A stretch of 64,000 nucleotides of DNA, taken from Rhynchospora pubera. Its lineage: Eukaryota; Streptophyta; Magnoliopsida; Poales; Cyperaceae. The translations under genes and the position numbers were made by a program. Positions 55,601 through 64,000 of this stretch are shown here, one piece after another. Position 1 is the stretch's first letter; each line of letters starts with the position of its first letter. Under the pieces are notes generated by a model, which made no database searches, was not told the DNA's origin, and saw nothing but the letters and a program-made list of their open reading frames with translations. The stretch lies in assembly GCA_028095005.1 (NCBI GenBank), contig CM051463.1:8547052-8611051 (forward strand), in the 5' to 3' direction.

Positions 55601-57296
55601 ACCTCCCCGTTCTAATCGTGGAAAACCACCAAGGAGATATATTCCTGAAGATGGAACAAGTAAAGAAATAAAATATCCCATTGTCAACTACACCTCAACA
55701 CAACATTTGGTACTTCCATTGAAGAATTTTTCAGAATGCTTATCTTCTATTGCTATACCAGAGAGAGCAGAAGATGCTATTAAAGACAAAGAATGGGAAA
55801 AAGCAATGAGAGTAGAAATGGAGGCCCTTAGAAAAAATGGTACATGGGAAATTGTTGACTTACCACCAGGAAAAATACCAGTGGGATGTAAATGGGTGTA
55901 TACCATTAAATACAATGCTGATGGAAAAATTGAAAGGTATAAAGCGAGATTAGTAGCAAAGGGATATACACAAAAATACGGAATAGACTTCCAAGAAACT
56001 TTTTCCCCTGTTGCAAAATTAAATTCGGTCAGAGTTTTGTTATCTCTTGCAGCTAACTTTGACTGGCCACTACATCAATTTGATGTCAAGAATGCATTCC
56101 TACATGGATACTTGGAAGAAGAAATATATATGGAATTACCACCTGGCTACTATAAAGATACTGGATCTAGAAACAAAGTGTGCAAATTAAAAAAGGCATT
56201 GTATGGCTTGAAGCAATCGCCAAGGGCATGGTTTGGTCGTTTTTGCAAAGCCATGAAAAGCTATGGATACACTCAAGGAAATTCAGATCACACTATGTTC
56301 TTTAAAAGGAACCAAGGTAAGATTGCAATTCTCATTATTTATGTGGATGATATGATCATAACAGGTGATGACAGGGCTGAAATTGAAAAGCTTGAAATGA
56401 AGCTATCAAGGGATTTTGAAATGAAGAATTTAGGAGGTCTAAAATATTTTCTGAGAATTGAAGTAACACGCACGAAAAAAGGTATATTTCTATCACAAAG
56501 GAAGTATGTTCTTGATCTCCTAGCAGAAACTGGTATGCTAGATTGCAAACCAGTCAGTACTCCCATGGAACAAAATACAAAATTTGACATAAATCTAGAT
56601 CAATGCTTGGCAGATAAAGGAGAATACCAAAGATTGGTTGGGAAACTAATATATATGTCACATACTAGACCTGATATTGCTTATGCAGTGGGAGTGGTGA
56701 GTCAATTCATGCATAATCCAAGTGAAGAACACATGGGAGCAGTCACAAGAATTTTGCGTTATCTAAAGGGAACGCCAGGTAAAGGGATTCAGTTTAACAA
56801 AAATGGGCATCTAAAAACTGAGGGATATACAGATGCAGATTGGGCAGGAAATATTGTGGACAGAAAATCAACATCTGGGTATTTCACTTTTGTTGGAGGT
56901 AACCTAGTAACATGGCGAAGTAAGAAACAAAATGTTGTTGCCTTATCAAGTGCTGAAGCTGAATTTAGAGGCATGGTGAAAGGAATTTGTGAATTACTAT
57001 GGTTAAGAAAATTGCTCATGGAATTGGGGTTTGACACCGGAAGTGAGATGAATTTATATTGCGATAATAAGGCTGCTATCGCCATACCACATAATCCTGT
57101 TCAACATGACAGGACGAAACACATCGAGGTAGATAGACACTTTATTAAAGAAAAAATTGATTCTCACATTGTTTCTTTACCTTTTGTTAGATCAACAGAG
57201 CAATTAGCAGATATTCTAACTAAAGCAGTTGCGACTATGCCATTTGAAGAAAGTCTAAAGAAAATTGGCATGACAGACATCTATGCTCCGTCGTGA
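52683..57296 (+). CDS. Copia gag-pol polyprotein, 1537 aa, uninterrupted
   Basis: The first ATG of the frame is at 52683, 47 bases after the PBS, and the stop is at 57294-57296, eight bases before the 3' LTR. Order: gag (about residues 1-280), CCHC knuckle CTVCGKHRHTKEQC (287-300), protease with DSGATDHMT (Asp 423), HHCC pre-integrase block near 550-590, integrase, RT with YVDD near 1220, RNase H with TDADWAGN near 1385. Two in-frame minisatellites lie in linkers: HPHSGISTV units (53690-53790) and SAPAS/SAPAP units (55370-55530). The first integrase catalytic Asp position reads Asn (VHTNVWGP, codon 54519-54521), while the second Asp (RSDNGTEY) and the Glu (GIAERKN) are present. The frame is complete, but integration by its own enzyme may be impaired. 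Confidence 0.95.
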   Translation: MPDNSESSSTAALIEQMAKMMTQMAAMQTAAMSNPVPPPASQHDSNIYSSAIEIKFDGMNYTIWCQAVEMYVRGRDRLHHLTEPPPSLKFDDAAYRRWETDDVIVKQWIINSLEPRLKGGYMRCPTARDVWKAIATTYFDESDEAQVYALNRQVSQVKQDGRPIEEYYAELQGLWQEIDFRCPNPMECTGDITKFNTFVHKTRVYMFLDGLDDTLDSMRAQVVLLRPFPTIEQAYGFVRREAARKGIMLKGGSEVNSVAMVSRGYNSGKVFNPQNKTFSVDKSKMKCTVCGKHRHTKEQCFEVVGYPEWWKGDKKKRGGEKAMAASTVAHSGPDISAVHPHSGISTVHPHSGISTVHPHSGISTVHPHPPPAPSQPTHPITSQPQQITEGYSEGKNGICTTSIGKCTIPNCSNDKKNKVWIIDSGATDHMTYDVKEVKNIGASTKSGIINANGEIYPVFGTGEVILSDKFTLKNTLVVPSLATKLISVSQLTKDQNCSVLMFPNYCVFQDTQTKGIIGHGIRRDGLYYLDELKLGNSYAIRGNFGARDKIWLWHRRLGHPSFSYMKKLLPDLFFDLDSNDLVCETCIKSKSHRITYYGSQNKCANPFDLVHTNVWGPSPVNSKSGYRWYVLFVDDCSRMVWLSLLKTKDEVSNAIKNFHMMVHTQFGKDIKIIRSDNGTEYVNKNVQQFFKEKGIIHETTCVGTPQQNGIAERKNRHLLEITRSLLLENKVPQFFWDNAISYAVYLTNRTPTSANNYKTPIQSLFSHTPIPSVLNLPPKIFGCVAYVHIQKQFRTKLEPRAERCVFLGMGMHQKGYKCYNPDNKKFYTTMDVTFLEHATFFKQDQVLVQGENTNIEPDLNFLCGPLVDSDPLAYEEVNQWSVEEDVELENSNSAFDIAPASGSAPASTSAPAPGSAPASGSAPASTSAPAPESAPASESAPAPESTLAPNSGPASETIMRENEVCILEPTSRLPPRSNRGKPPRRYIPEDGTSKEIKYPIVNYTSTQHLVLPLKNFSECLSSIAIPERAEDAIKDKEWEKAMRVEMEALRKNGTWEIVDLPPGKIPVGCKWVYTIKYNADGKIERYKARLVAKGYTQKYGIDFQETFSPVAKLNSVRVLLSLAANFDWPLHQFDVKNAFLHGYLEEEIYMELPPGYYKDTGSRNKVCKLKKALYGLKQSPRAWFGRFCKAMKSYGYTQGNSDHTMFFKRNQGKIAILIIYVDDMIITGDDRAEIEKLEMKLSRDFEMKNLGGLKYFLRIEVTRTKKGIFLSQRKYVLDLLAETGMLDCKPVSTPMEQNTKFDINLDQCLADKGEYQRLVGKLIYMSHTRPDIAYAVGVVSQFMHNPSEEHMGAVTRILRYLKGTPGKGIQFNKNGHLKTEGYTDADWAGNIVDRKSTSGYFTFVGGNLVTWRSKKQNVVALSSAEAEFRGMVKGICELLWLRKLLMELGFDTGSEMNLYCDNKAAIAIPHNPVQHDRTKHIEVDRHFIKEKIDSHIVSLPFVRSTEQLADILTKAVATMPFEESLKKIGMTDIYAPS

Positions 57297-57303
57297 GGGG
57301 AAG

Positions 57304-57624
57304 TGTTAAAATTGCACTCGGATTGCATCCACGCAATGATGGAAAGAATGTTATACATGACATGTGTTGATGCAAGAAAGGAAAGGAGATGTATACGTAT
57401 ATGAAGGGATTGCAATATATTTGTTTTTGTTAATTGTATCTTTTAAATATAGAAACTTCATAAAATTAAGAAGTAATTTGACTTTCTGGTTTTCTCCTCT
57501 AGACGAGATAAGAGGATGAATTCAGGCTGTGTAAAATTATTATTGAAAGAGAAATAAAATAAGGGAGGGAAGGGAGTTTTATGGGAGTCGTGTGTTCCTT
57601 GTGTTATTTTTAATATTTCTGACA
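57304..57624 (+). repeat. 3' LTR of the 5.3-kb Copia element
   Basis: 321 bp, differing from the 5' LTR at 57310 (A for G) and near 57362 (A for C); ends CTGACA before TSD ATATT. Confidence 0.95.
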
Positions 57625-57629
57625 ATATT

Positions 57630-58456
57630 AATAATAAAAAAAAAAGTCGACGTGATAGTAAGATCCAATCGAACAAAATACAACTGAAGTGACCTGAGTT
57701 GAGCAGTAATCCAGGCGACCAGGCCTAATTGACCCAAGAAAAAAAAGAGTTGTAGATTGATCAGCTTTAAATAAAACATGAATACAACGCACATACAACC
57801 ACCCATATTTCCAATTGTATTTTTTTATGTATCAGGCTAAGTTGTATCCTTTGACTATTTATTTCTATGAATTTTGTTATTCTTATTACTCGAGTTATTT
57901 TAATAGAAAAGTAATTACCATGTATTGTCGTGTCTTCTTTAAACGTGTCGTGTCATATTTTATCTTAACATATTTGAATTTTATAAAATATAGTTATATA
58001 CTTATATTTATGGTTGAATTGCAAATTCAAATTATAAAATTATCGTTAAAAATAGACAAATATAAAAAATTTTCTTGTTATTTCATAAAATTCACCATCT
58101 TTCACTCTCATTATAAATCTTTTGTGTCTTATGGGTGATGTCATGTCGGGTCGTGTGATGTTTAGAGCCGTGCTATGTCGTGTATAGACAATTAATGTGT
58201 CGTGTCGTGCAGTGTCGTGTCTATGTCATCAAAGTCGAACACGACATGCTTAAAGATATGACACACTTAAGTTCTCGTGTTGTATCGTGCTTATATTTTA
58301 CCGTGTCATACCACTTCCTTACCGTGTCGTGTTGCACCGTATTTTTTTTAAATACTAGCTACAACGGTGGTTTGATTTACGTCCCTTCATAAACTATTTT
58401 GGTTATTTATGCCTAATAGTATGTCCAATCATCATATCAATATGCTTATACGGTAA
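57630..58456. other. Spacer copy 2, middle part, with a CGTGTCGTG-rich stretch
   Basis: 57650-57765 matches 24750-24905, and 58390-58445 matches 25500-25560. Between them, 57910-58350 is full of degenerate CGTGTCGTGT blocks with no counterpart in spacer copy 1, so it is a later insertion or expansion. No gene is supported. Confidence 0.6.
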
Positions 58457-58657
58457 ATATATATATATATATATAAAGCTTTTAAAAAACTCCGTTTTTT
58501 TTCGTTTTATTGCCGTTTTATCAAGATTTTTGTTCATACCGCACAATCGTTTTATCCGTTATATTACCGTTTTTTTCGTTTTATCACCGTTTTATCGCCG
58601 ATAAACGCTAAATCACCACCTAACTGCTATAACGCACAAATCGCATTTTAAAACCTT

Positions 58658-58674
<17 letters not shown>
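58457..58674. mobile_element. Small inverted-repeat element between two (TA)n tracts
   Basis: (TA)n at 58457-58474 and 58659-58674. The ends TATATAAAGCTTTTAAAA and TTTTAAAACCTTTATATA are inverted copies with one mismatch. The core is rich in CGTTTTATC repeats and non-coding. It resembles the rice Micron type of element that sits in (TA)n microsatellites. Confidence 0.55.
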
Positions 58675-58687
<13 letters not shown>

Positions 58688-58689
<2 letters not shown>

Positions 58690-61600
58690 AAACCTATTGT
58701 GCATACTAATATATTGGGGCTTCAATGCATACTAATTCAGAGCATTGGATCTGCTTCAAGATTCGTGCAGATCAAGTCTCTGGATCAAAAAATTAACTTG
58801 TGCCTTCTCGTTAGTTTGCTCCGCTTGTCTGCCGACTAAAGTGTTCCCCTCTTCGTTCTCGTCTCTCCCTCTCGAAAATGAAAACCTAGAACTCACTCCA
58901 GAATGAACAAATCGCTGGAAGTTTCGTCTCTCTGACCTCTCTCGACAAATCACTGATGAATCGCATCGCGATCTGACCTCTCTGACGATTCGCTCAGACA
59001 AATCGCTGGCGCCGCTCTCTGACCTCTCTGATGCAAGCAAGTCAAGGCAACCTTCTTTCTCGCCTCCCTATCATTGGAGTTTCGAAAGGTACCGTCACTC
59101 TTTCACTCTCTACCGTAACCAAATTTTGCTCTATAATCAAAATTCTAGATTTACACTGCAGTATTTTGTCTCCAACAAGATATTCTCATGTAATTTTTTC
59201 CTGATTTTTTTCTTCCAAAATAATTTTGGTTCATGGATTGCAAAATTAGGCAGAAATTAAGGTTTTTTGCAATTGGGTTCAATTTCGCTGGTACATAAAG
59301 AATTGGTTAATTGCTTAATTAATTGGTGAAATTGGGTCCAAATATGTACAGTTAATTGGCGTGAGAGTACTTGTGAGAAATCAGGTGAGGTTCAGCGTAT
59401 TATTTCGAAGATGGAAGGTGTCGGAACTCATTGTGGTACAAGTAGTAATTGACAACTATGGTGTGATATATGTATAGTAATAAGTATTTATTGTTCAATT
59501 TCTAATTCTTTTCTGTCTCTATGTACGTATTAGATAAGTAAGGAGATGAAATGATAACAAATTGTGTGTCAAGTAACAAAAACGAGAGAAAGGTATGCAA
59601 TATGGTCCCACATCTCATGGAAGCAAACTGTGAAAAGTATGCAATATGGTCCCAAATGAGAGAAAGGTATGCAATATGGTCCCAAATGTGTCTCTCTCTT
59701 GATATGTTTCTATTTTCTGTTTCTAACCAACCTTCATGTCTTGTAGATTCTAGCTGCATGGAGGCACTCCAGATCCTGTGCCACGCGGGATGATCCAGCG
59801 CACAGGATCTGGACCGCTCGTCAAATCCTAGTTTTTCATCGCCTCTCTCTCCGCCTCTCTGCCTCCCCTCTGTGGCAGGTTCTTGTGCTCCATCTCCTCT
59901 TTATTTTTAATTTTTAAATTCTTTGTCTTTTACTCTCTATCGTTTCACCTTCTTTCTTACACAGACTTAATAGCCACATCAAACACAGACTTCACATTCT
60001 ATCACAAAAAAATGAGAAAGGAAGGAAATAGAAAAGATTAGGCATTACCACCTAGTAACTTAGCTGGTAATTTGCTTATTAAAAAAATGGGTTCATGTGT
60101 ACTTGTTGGGACTTGGAACTGCACTCAATGTCTGCTCATGGTTTAACTCTAGAGAAATTAACTCTAGGTCATGGTTCAATCAAGATATTAACTCCAGGAA
60201 ATGACGTTTACCAGTATTGCATGAGGCAATTGGTTATACAGCTGATAGCATTTTTTTTAACTTTGTTATTTTCTATATTTTCAGGGGCAATTGGTTGTAT
60301 TGCAGGAGGCACGTCAGGAAATAAATCTTTTGCATTCAGCTTATATTCAAGTTGTATAAACACAGCAAACACTTGATCAAACAAATTATGAAAGGACCCA
60401 CATAGCAAACACTTGATCAAACAAATTGATCTTTTGGCATTAAGTGATTGTTAATTCATTTTTATGCTACTGTGTTTATATTGTTATAAGATGTGGTTAC
60501 AACTTGAATATAAGCTGAATGCAAAAGATCTATTTTCTATTGGTTTTGTTTACTTGCATACTTGTATTCGTTATTATTTGTATGTTAGAAAAATTGAAAA
60601 ACCCTAACCATTCTGAGGCAAAGAAGAAAGAAAGAAAAATTGGAAATAGCAACTTCCCTCATCCCTTGCTTTCATCTCCACGACTCATTTGCTTTGCCTT
60701 CCCTTCATTTTCTTTTTTCTAAGACAAAAAAGAAAGAAAGAATATAAATGATTAGTACAGTAGCATACATAATTTTGTTAATTCCATAACAATTAGAAAT
60801 TACAGCATAGTTACACAGTTTTTATTGTCACAGTATGCTTGAAAGTTAGAGGTTAATTGCAAATAACCTGTATGATAATAATTGAAATCATTTAAATTAG
60901 CTTGTTCAAAGTTACACAATTCTTATTGTCACAGATGGAAGTTAAATTAGCTTATTCAAAATTACTTGCTTGAAATTAATTTCTTCATTGCTAAATGTGG
61001 AAGCCTAAATTTGTTTGATTATTCACCAGCTTTTTTATAAACATAAACAGTGTTCAAAAGCAGTAGTTGCTTACGTATGCTTTTATTGGCGAGAATTTAA
61101 TTGTAAACAGTGTCAAAAAACATTCATTCATGACCATGGTAAAAGATGATAAGGAAAGTTCAAATTTGAAATGTTGGTTGTACGTGAATAAGTTTAGAAA
61201 GTACTTCTTTATCATTTGCTCAAACAGTAAATTAACCTATTTCGAGATTTTTGATATAATTTTTATAATCTTTTTTTTTCTGATATAACTTATTTCAAAC
61301 TGTTTTTAACCTCGTTGCAAATTATTTAATTTAGAGAAGGAGATAGTTACCTGGACTTGCTTGCGTCAGAGAGTTCAGAGAGCTGGGACTTTAACTCATT
61401 TCAAACAGTTCGAGCTTCAAATTGCTAGGATTGCCTCGGCTTGCTTGCGTTAGAGAGGTCAGAGAGGCGGCGCGATTCGTCTGAGCGATTAGTCAGAGAG
61501 GTCAGATCGAGGCGCGATTCGTCAGCGATTTGTCGAGAGAGGTCAGAGAGAAGAAACTTCCACCGATTTGTTCACTCTCCAGAGATCTAGGTTTTCATTT

Positions 61601-61784
61601 ATGCTTGAAAGAGAGTCAGAGAGAGAAGAAGAAGAGGGGAATACTTTACGACAGATGAGCGGAGCAAACTAACGAGAAGGCAATTGATCCAGAGACTTGA
61701 GCTGCACGAATTTTGAAGTAGATCCAACGCTCTGAATTAGTATGCATTGAAGCCCCAATACATTAGTATGCACAATAGGTTTTC
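58688..61784. mobile_element. 3.1-kb element with terminal inverted repeats of about 360 bp, (TA)n-flanked, non-coding
   Basis: Left arm 58688 to about 59050 (GAAAACCTATTGTGCATACT inward), right arm about 61430-61784 as its complement. Both arms contain CTGACCTCTCTG-type units and run out into TATATATATAGA. The interior (59060-61425) has no convincing coding frame. At 59595-59690 it has three copies of GTATGCAATATGGTCCCA. The 94-codon minus-strand frame at 58756-59040 lies wholly inside the left arm and is not considered a gene. The superfamily is unclear (MULE-like arms, no 9-bp TSD seen). Confidence 0.7.
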
Positions 61785-61798
61785 TATATATATATAGA

Positions 61799-62162
61799 GA
61801 ATGGCTAACGCGCCATCGATGACACGTGCCATCAATTTTCTATCGGCTCGTTTTTCGAAATTCAAAAGTCAAACGGTCAATCCAAACCGTTCAAGTTGAT
61901 CAAAATATTGAAATACCTTTGAAGACCAAATTTTACATTTTTTCGAATTTTTTTGCTATTTATTATGATATTTTCAAATTGGAGGGCCTGAAATACTCTA
62001 ATCATAATATTTTTAAAAATATCATAATAAATAGCAAAAAAATTCGAAAAAATATAAAATTTGGTCTCCAAAGATATTTCAATATGGAGAACAACTTGAA
62101 CGGTTTGGATTGACCGTTTGAATTTTAGATCTCGAAAAATGACTTGATGGCACGTTAGCCAT

Positions 62163-62164
<2 letters not shown>
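61799..62164. mobile_element. Fold-back element, GAATGGCTAACG ends, (TA)n/(CT)n-flanked
   Basis: Left GAATGGCTAACGCGCCATC and right GATGGCACGTTAGCCATTC are inverted copies, and the arms pair almost to the centre near 62000 (TATTTATTATGATATTTTC / AAATATCATAATAAATA). The left neighbour is TATATATATAGA; the right neighbour is a (CT)n and (TA)n tract at 62165-62209. Frames across it read both arms and are not genes. Confidence 0.75.

Positions 62165-62209
<45 letters not shown>
62165..62209. repeat. (CT)n followed by (TA)n microsatellite
   Basis: About 21 bases of CT and then about 24 bases of TA. It closes the chain of (TA)n-bounded elements that starts at 58457. Confidence 0.9.
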
Positions 62210-63720
62210 CACAAGAGAAATGTTGAATATTAGGACTGTATGGTAAGAGAGAATTTGGTACACGGTCGCTATCGTTTTTTCCTGAAATTACGCTTGATTG
62301 TGATTGAACTTTATATATTAAGAACGAGAGGCTACACGTGAAAAGCATGCAAATAATGTTTAACTATTGAGTTTCATTGTTAAATTTGTCATATTAAAGG
62401 CATGGCACAAAAGTCATAGTTCATATCATCATTTTATTCGTTGTCAAATTTGTCGATATTCATTTACGTATATCAAATACCGAGCATTGACGAGGCTGAC
62501 ACCAATGGATAATACTAATCCTAAATGCGTTTGATGAAGAATCAATTAAAATATCGAGAATATTGTTAACTTATCAATTATCGATAGAATTTTTTATTGA
62601 GTTAGCGAAATAATACAGTGTTATATATTTTGACTGCCATTCTACATTTGTAAATTTAGCTGAAATAATCACTAGTATAATATGATTTGACACATCCAAA
62701 CACATACAACTTGTAATTACAAAAGCTTCTAAATAATTAAGCCCATGATAATGTCACAGGGTCACTGTATTTCTGTTTTACCCTAAGCCCCCTCTTATTT
62801 CTTAACGGTTCAAAGCCAGCCCAAATAATGTCGGGTCCAACAATTATCAACTTTAGTCATTTTAAAATATAATTAAAAAAAATTCAAAATCGGGACCTTT
62901 CACATTTAATTTTATAATTATACAACAACTGAACACAAACGCACTATTTTCAATGTCAAAATGTACATTTTTTTTTCGAAAATAAAACGTGCATTTTCCT
63001 TGGTTATTTTTTCCGCCGAGGAATTAATGATTTTAGTCCAAATTAGACTAGGTCAGGTTTAGGCCAGTCGCTAACTTAACAAATAACAATCATCACGGAG
63101 AGAGCCCACCCATCTGAAGCGCAATGTACATTACTGTGTCTCTCCTTTTATCAAAGATAGAAGAAATCAGTTAGATTGGCCTTTGGGTCCATCCGATTTA
63201 AGTTCGGCTCGCCGTCGGACTGTCGAACCGGCCGGTTTAATGCGGTTCAAAGACTGAACGCAGCAATAATGTTGAAAGTCTGCGTTCGGATCCCGATCCA
63301 CCCTGAACGCACAGATGAGAATCTCAGCGTTCAGAAATAGAAACACAAGCGGGCTATCACGGCCTCACAGGCTTTGGTCTTGCGGGCTATTGCAGGCTAT
63401 TCTGTTTCTGTTTCTGTTCTTGTTCCTTTCATCGTGCGGCCGAAAATATTAAACTAATGTTACTGTTCAATCAAATATCGATAATAACAGTTAAAAATTC
63501 TAAATTAAAAAAAATATTATCACTGGATAGTCATCCGGATTGACGAAATAACAAAACCCTTGGATTTTCGCCGATAACCCTAAAATTATTATTTTTACAA
63601 TATAGTCCAATAAGAAAAATTTATTATACATTAAATATAGATATTAATATTATTTAATATATAAAATATATGATACATAATATGAGAAAGCCTTCAATCA
63701 AAGCGCTTTGACCGGAGTCT
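62210..63720. other. Spacer copy 2, right part; no gene
   Basis: 62245-62445 and 62770-63130 match spacer copy 1 (25590-25790 and 26200-26500). 63130-63460 is more GC-rich, with a GCGTTC motif repeated (63250, 63283, 63305, 63328), but no frame or family was recognised. Confidence 0.6.
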
Positions 63721-63734
63721 CGGTTAAACCCCGT

Positions 63735-64000
63735 CAGATCTCAATTTTGAAAATTCAAATGACCAATCCAAACCGTCAAATATGATCTCCATATTGAAAT
63801 CTCCTTACAAACCAAAATTTTCATTTTTTTAATTTTTTAAGCATTTTTTTCAAATTTTAAAAAATCGTTAATCTAATTTGTTCTGAACCCTACAAAAATT
63901 GCTGTTTTTGAAAATCCGAAAAAAATACATAAAAATTTCAAAAAAATGAAAATTTTGGTTGGCAAGGAGATTTCAATATGGAGATCATATTTGACGGTTC
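63735..64000. repeat. Fold-back element cut by the right window edge
   Basis: CCAAACCGTCAAATATGATC (63768-63787) and its complement GATCATATTTGACGGTT (63983-63999) face each other, with GATTTCAATATGGAGATC and its partner inside. The design and several blocks (CAAACCGT, ATATTGAAAT, CAAATTTT) resemble 61799-62164. The right end is outside the window. Confidence 0.65.

Larger units (their letters stand above)
52304..57624 (+). mobile_element. Young full-length Copia element, 5.3 kb, TSD ATATT
   Basis: Two 321-bp LTRs (TGTTAA ... CTGACA) differ at two positions by eye. TSD ATATT lies at 52299-52303 and 57625-57629. The PBS TGGTATCAGAGC directly abuts the 5' LTR, and a purine tract GAGGGGAAG precedes the 3' LTR. 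One uninterrupted ORF fills the interior. The insertion splits spacer copy 2, so it is younger than the segmental duplication. Confidence 0.96.

Noticed and set aside
57815..58138. 107-codon plus-strand ORF
   Set aside because: AT-rich random frame of Tyr/Phe/Ile/Lys with no family resemblance.
58756..59040. 94-codon minus-strand ORF, Arg/Glu/Ser-rich
   Set aside because: Lies entirely in the inverted arm of the 3.1-kb element, made of CTGACCTCTCTG-type repeats.
61826..62263. ORFs on both strands at 61826-62113 and 61877-62263
   Set aside because: They read the two arms of a fold-back element and the adjoining (CT)n/(TA)n tract.

Overview
This window looks like nuclear DNA of a flowering plant, probably a eudicot. 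It is AT-rich, its one intact cellular gene is a ten-exon plant receptor kinase with GT-AG introns, and most of the rest is plant transposable elements (Copia, Athila-like Gypsy, MULE, LINE, SINE, MITEs). The species cannot be named from the sequence. I saw no rRNA gene, free tRNA gene or CRISPR array.

The cellular content is a tandem cluster of G-type lectin S-receptor-like kinases, all on the minus strand. Gene B (34600 to 28791) is complete: ten exons in consistent phase give a predicted 839-residue protein with signal peptide, B-lectin, S-locus/EGF-like and PAN domains, one membrane helix and a kinase with its catalytic motifs intact. Gene A (364 to 1, running off the left edge) shows only its first exon, which ends at the same splice position and phase as gene B. 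A degenerate exon of a third copy lies at 27271-27420. The spacer at about 24.6-26.5 kb is homologous to about 52.2-63.1 kb, where the copy is swollen by later insertions, so the cluster appears to have grown by segmental duplication.

Layout, left to right: gene A exon 1; a 5'-truncated LINE (451-2119) just upstream of its start codon; an AT-rich stretch with four related MITEs and two fold-back elements (2.1-10.05 kb); a minus-strand LINE (about 10.07-23.1 kb) split by a full-length Copia element (10385-20296, TSD CTTTT); a rearranged small LTR element (23157-24424, TSD GCTAT); the first spacer copy; a MITE, the relic kinase exon, a SINE and a LINE fragment; gene B; an Athila-like gag/protease-only element in an unusual three-LTR array (34899-44452, TSD CATAA); a 6.9-kb MULE (44758-51631, TSD TCACATGTA) with a broken transposase gene and two small accessory ORFs; the second spacer copy, containing a young Copia element (52304-57624, TSD ATATT) and a chain of (TA)n-bounded inverted-repeat elements (58.46-62.21 kb); and a fold-back element cut by the right edge.

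The points most worth a second look are: (1) a short GC-rich palindrome present about 40 times across LTRs, coding sequence and 3' region of the Athila-like element; (2) the MULE's accessory ORFs and its palindromic TTTATAAAACGCG repeats; (3) the LTR element whose middle is inverted; (4) the chain of elements bounded by (TA)n tracts; (5) the extra introns in the ectodomain of gene B. All coordinates were read by eye, and homology statements rest on motif recognition rather than database searches.
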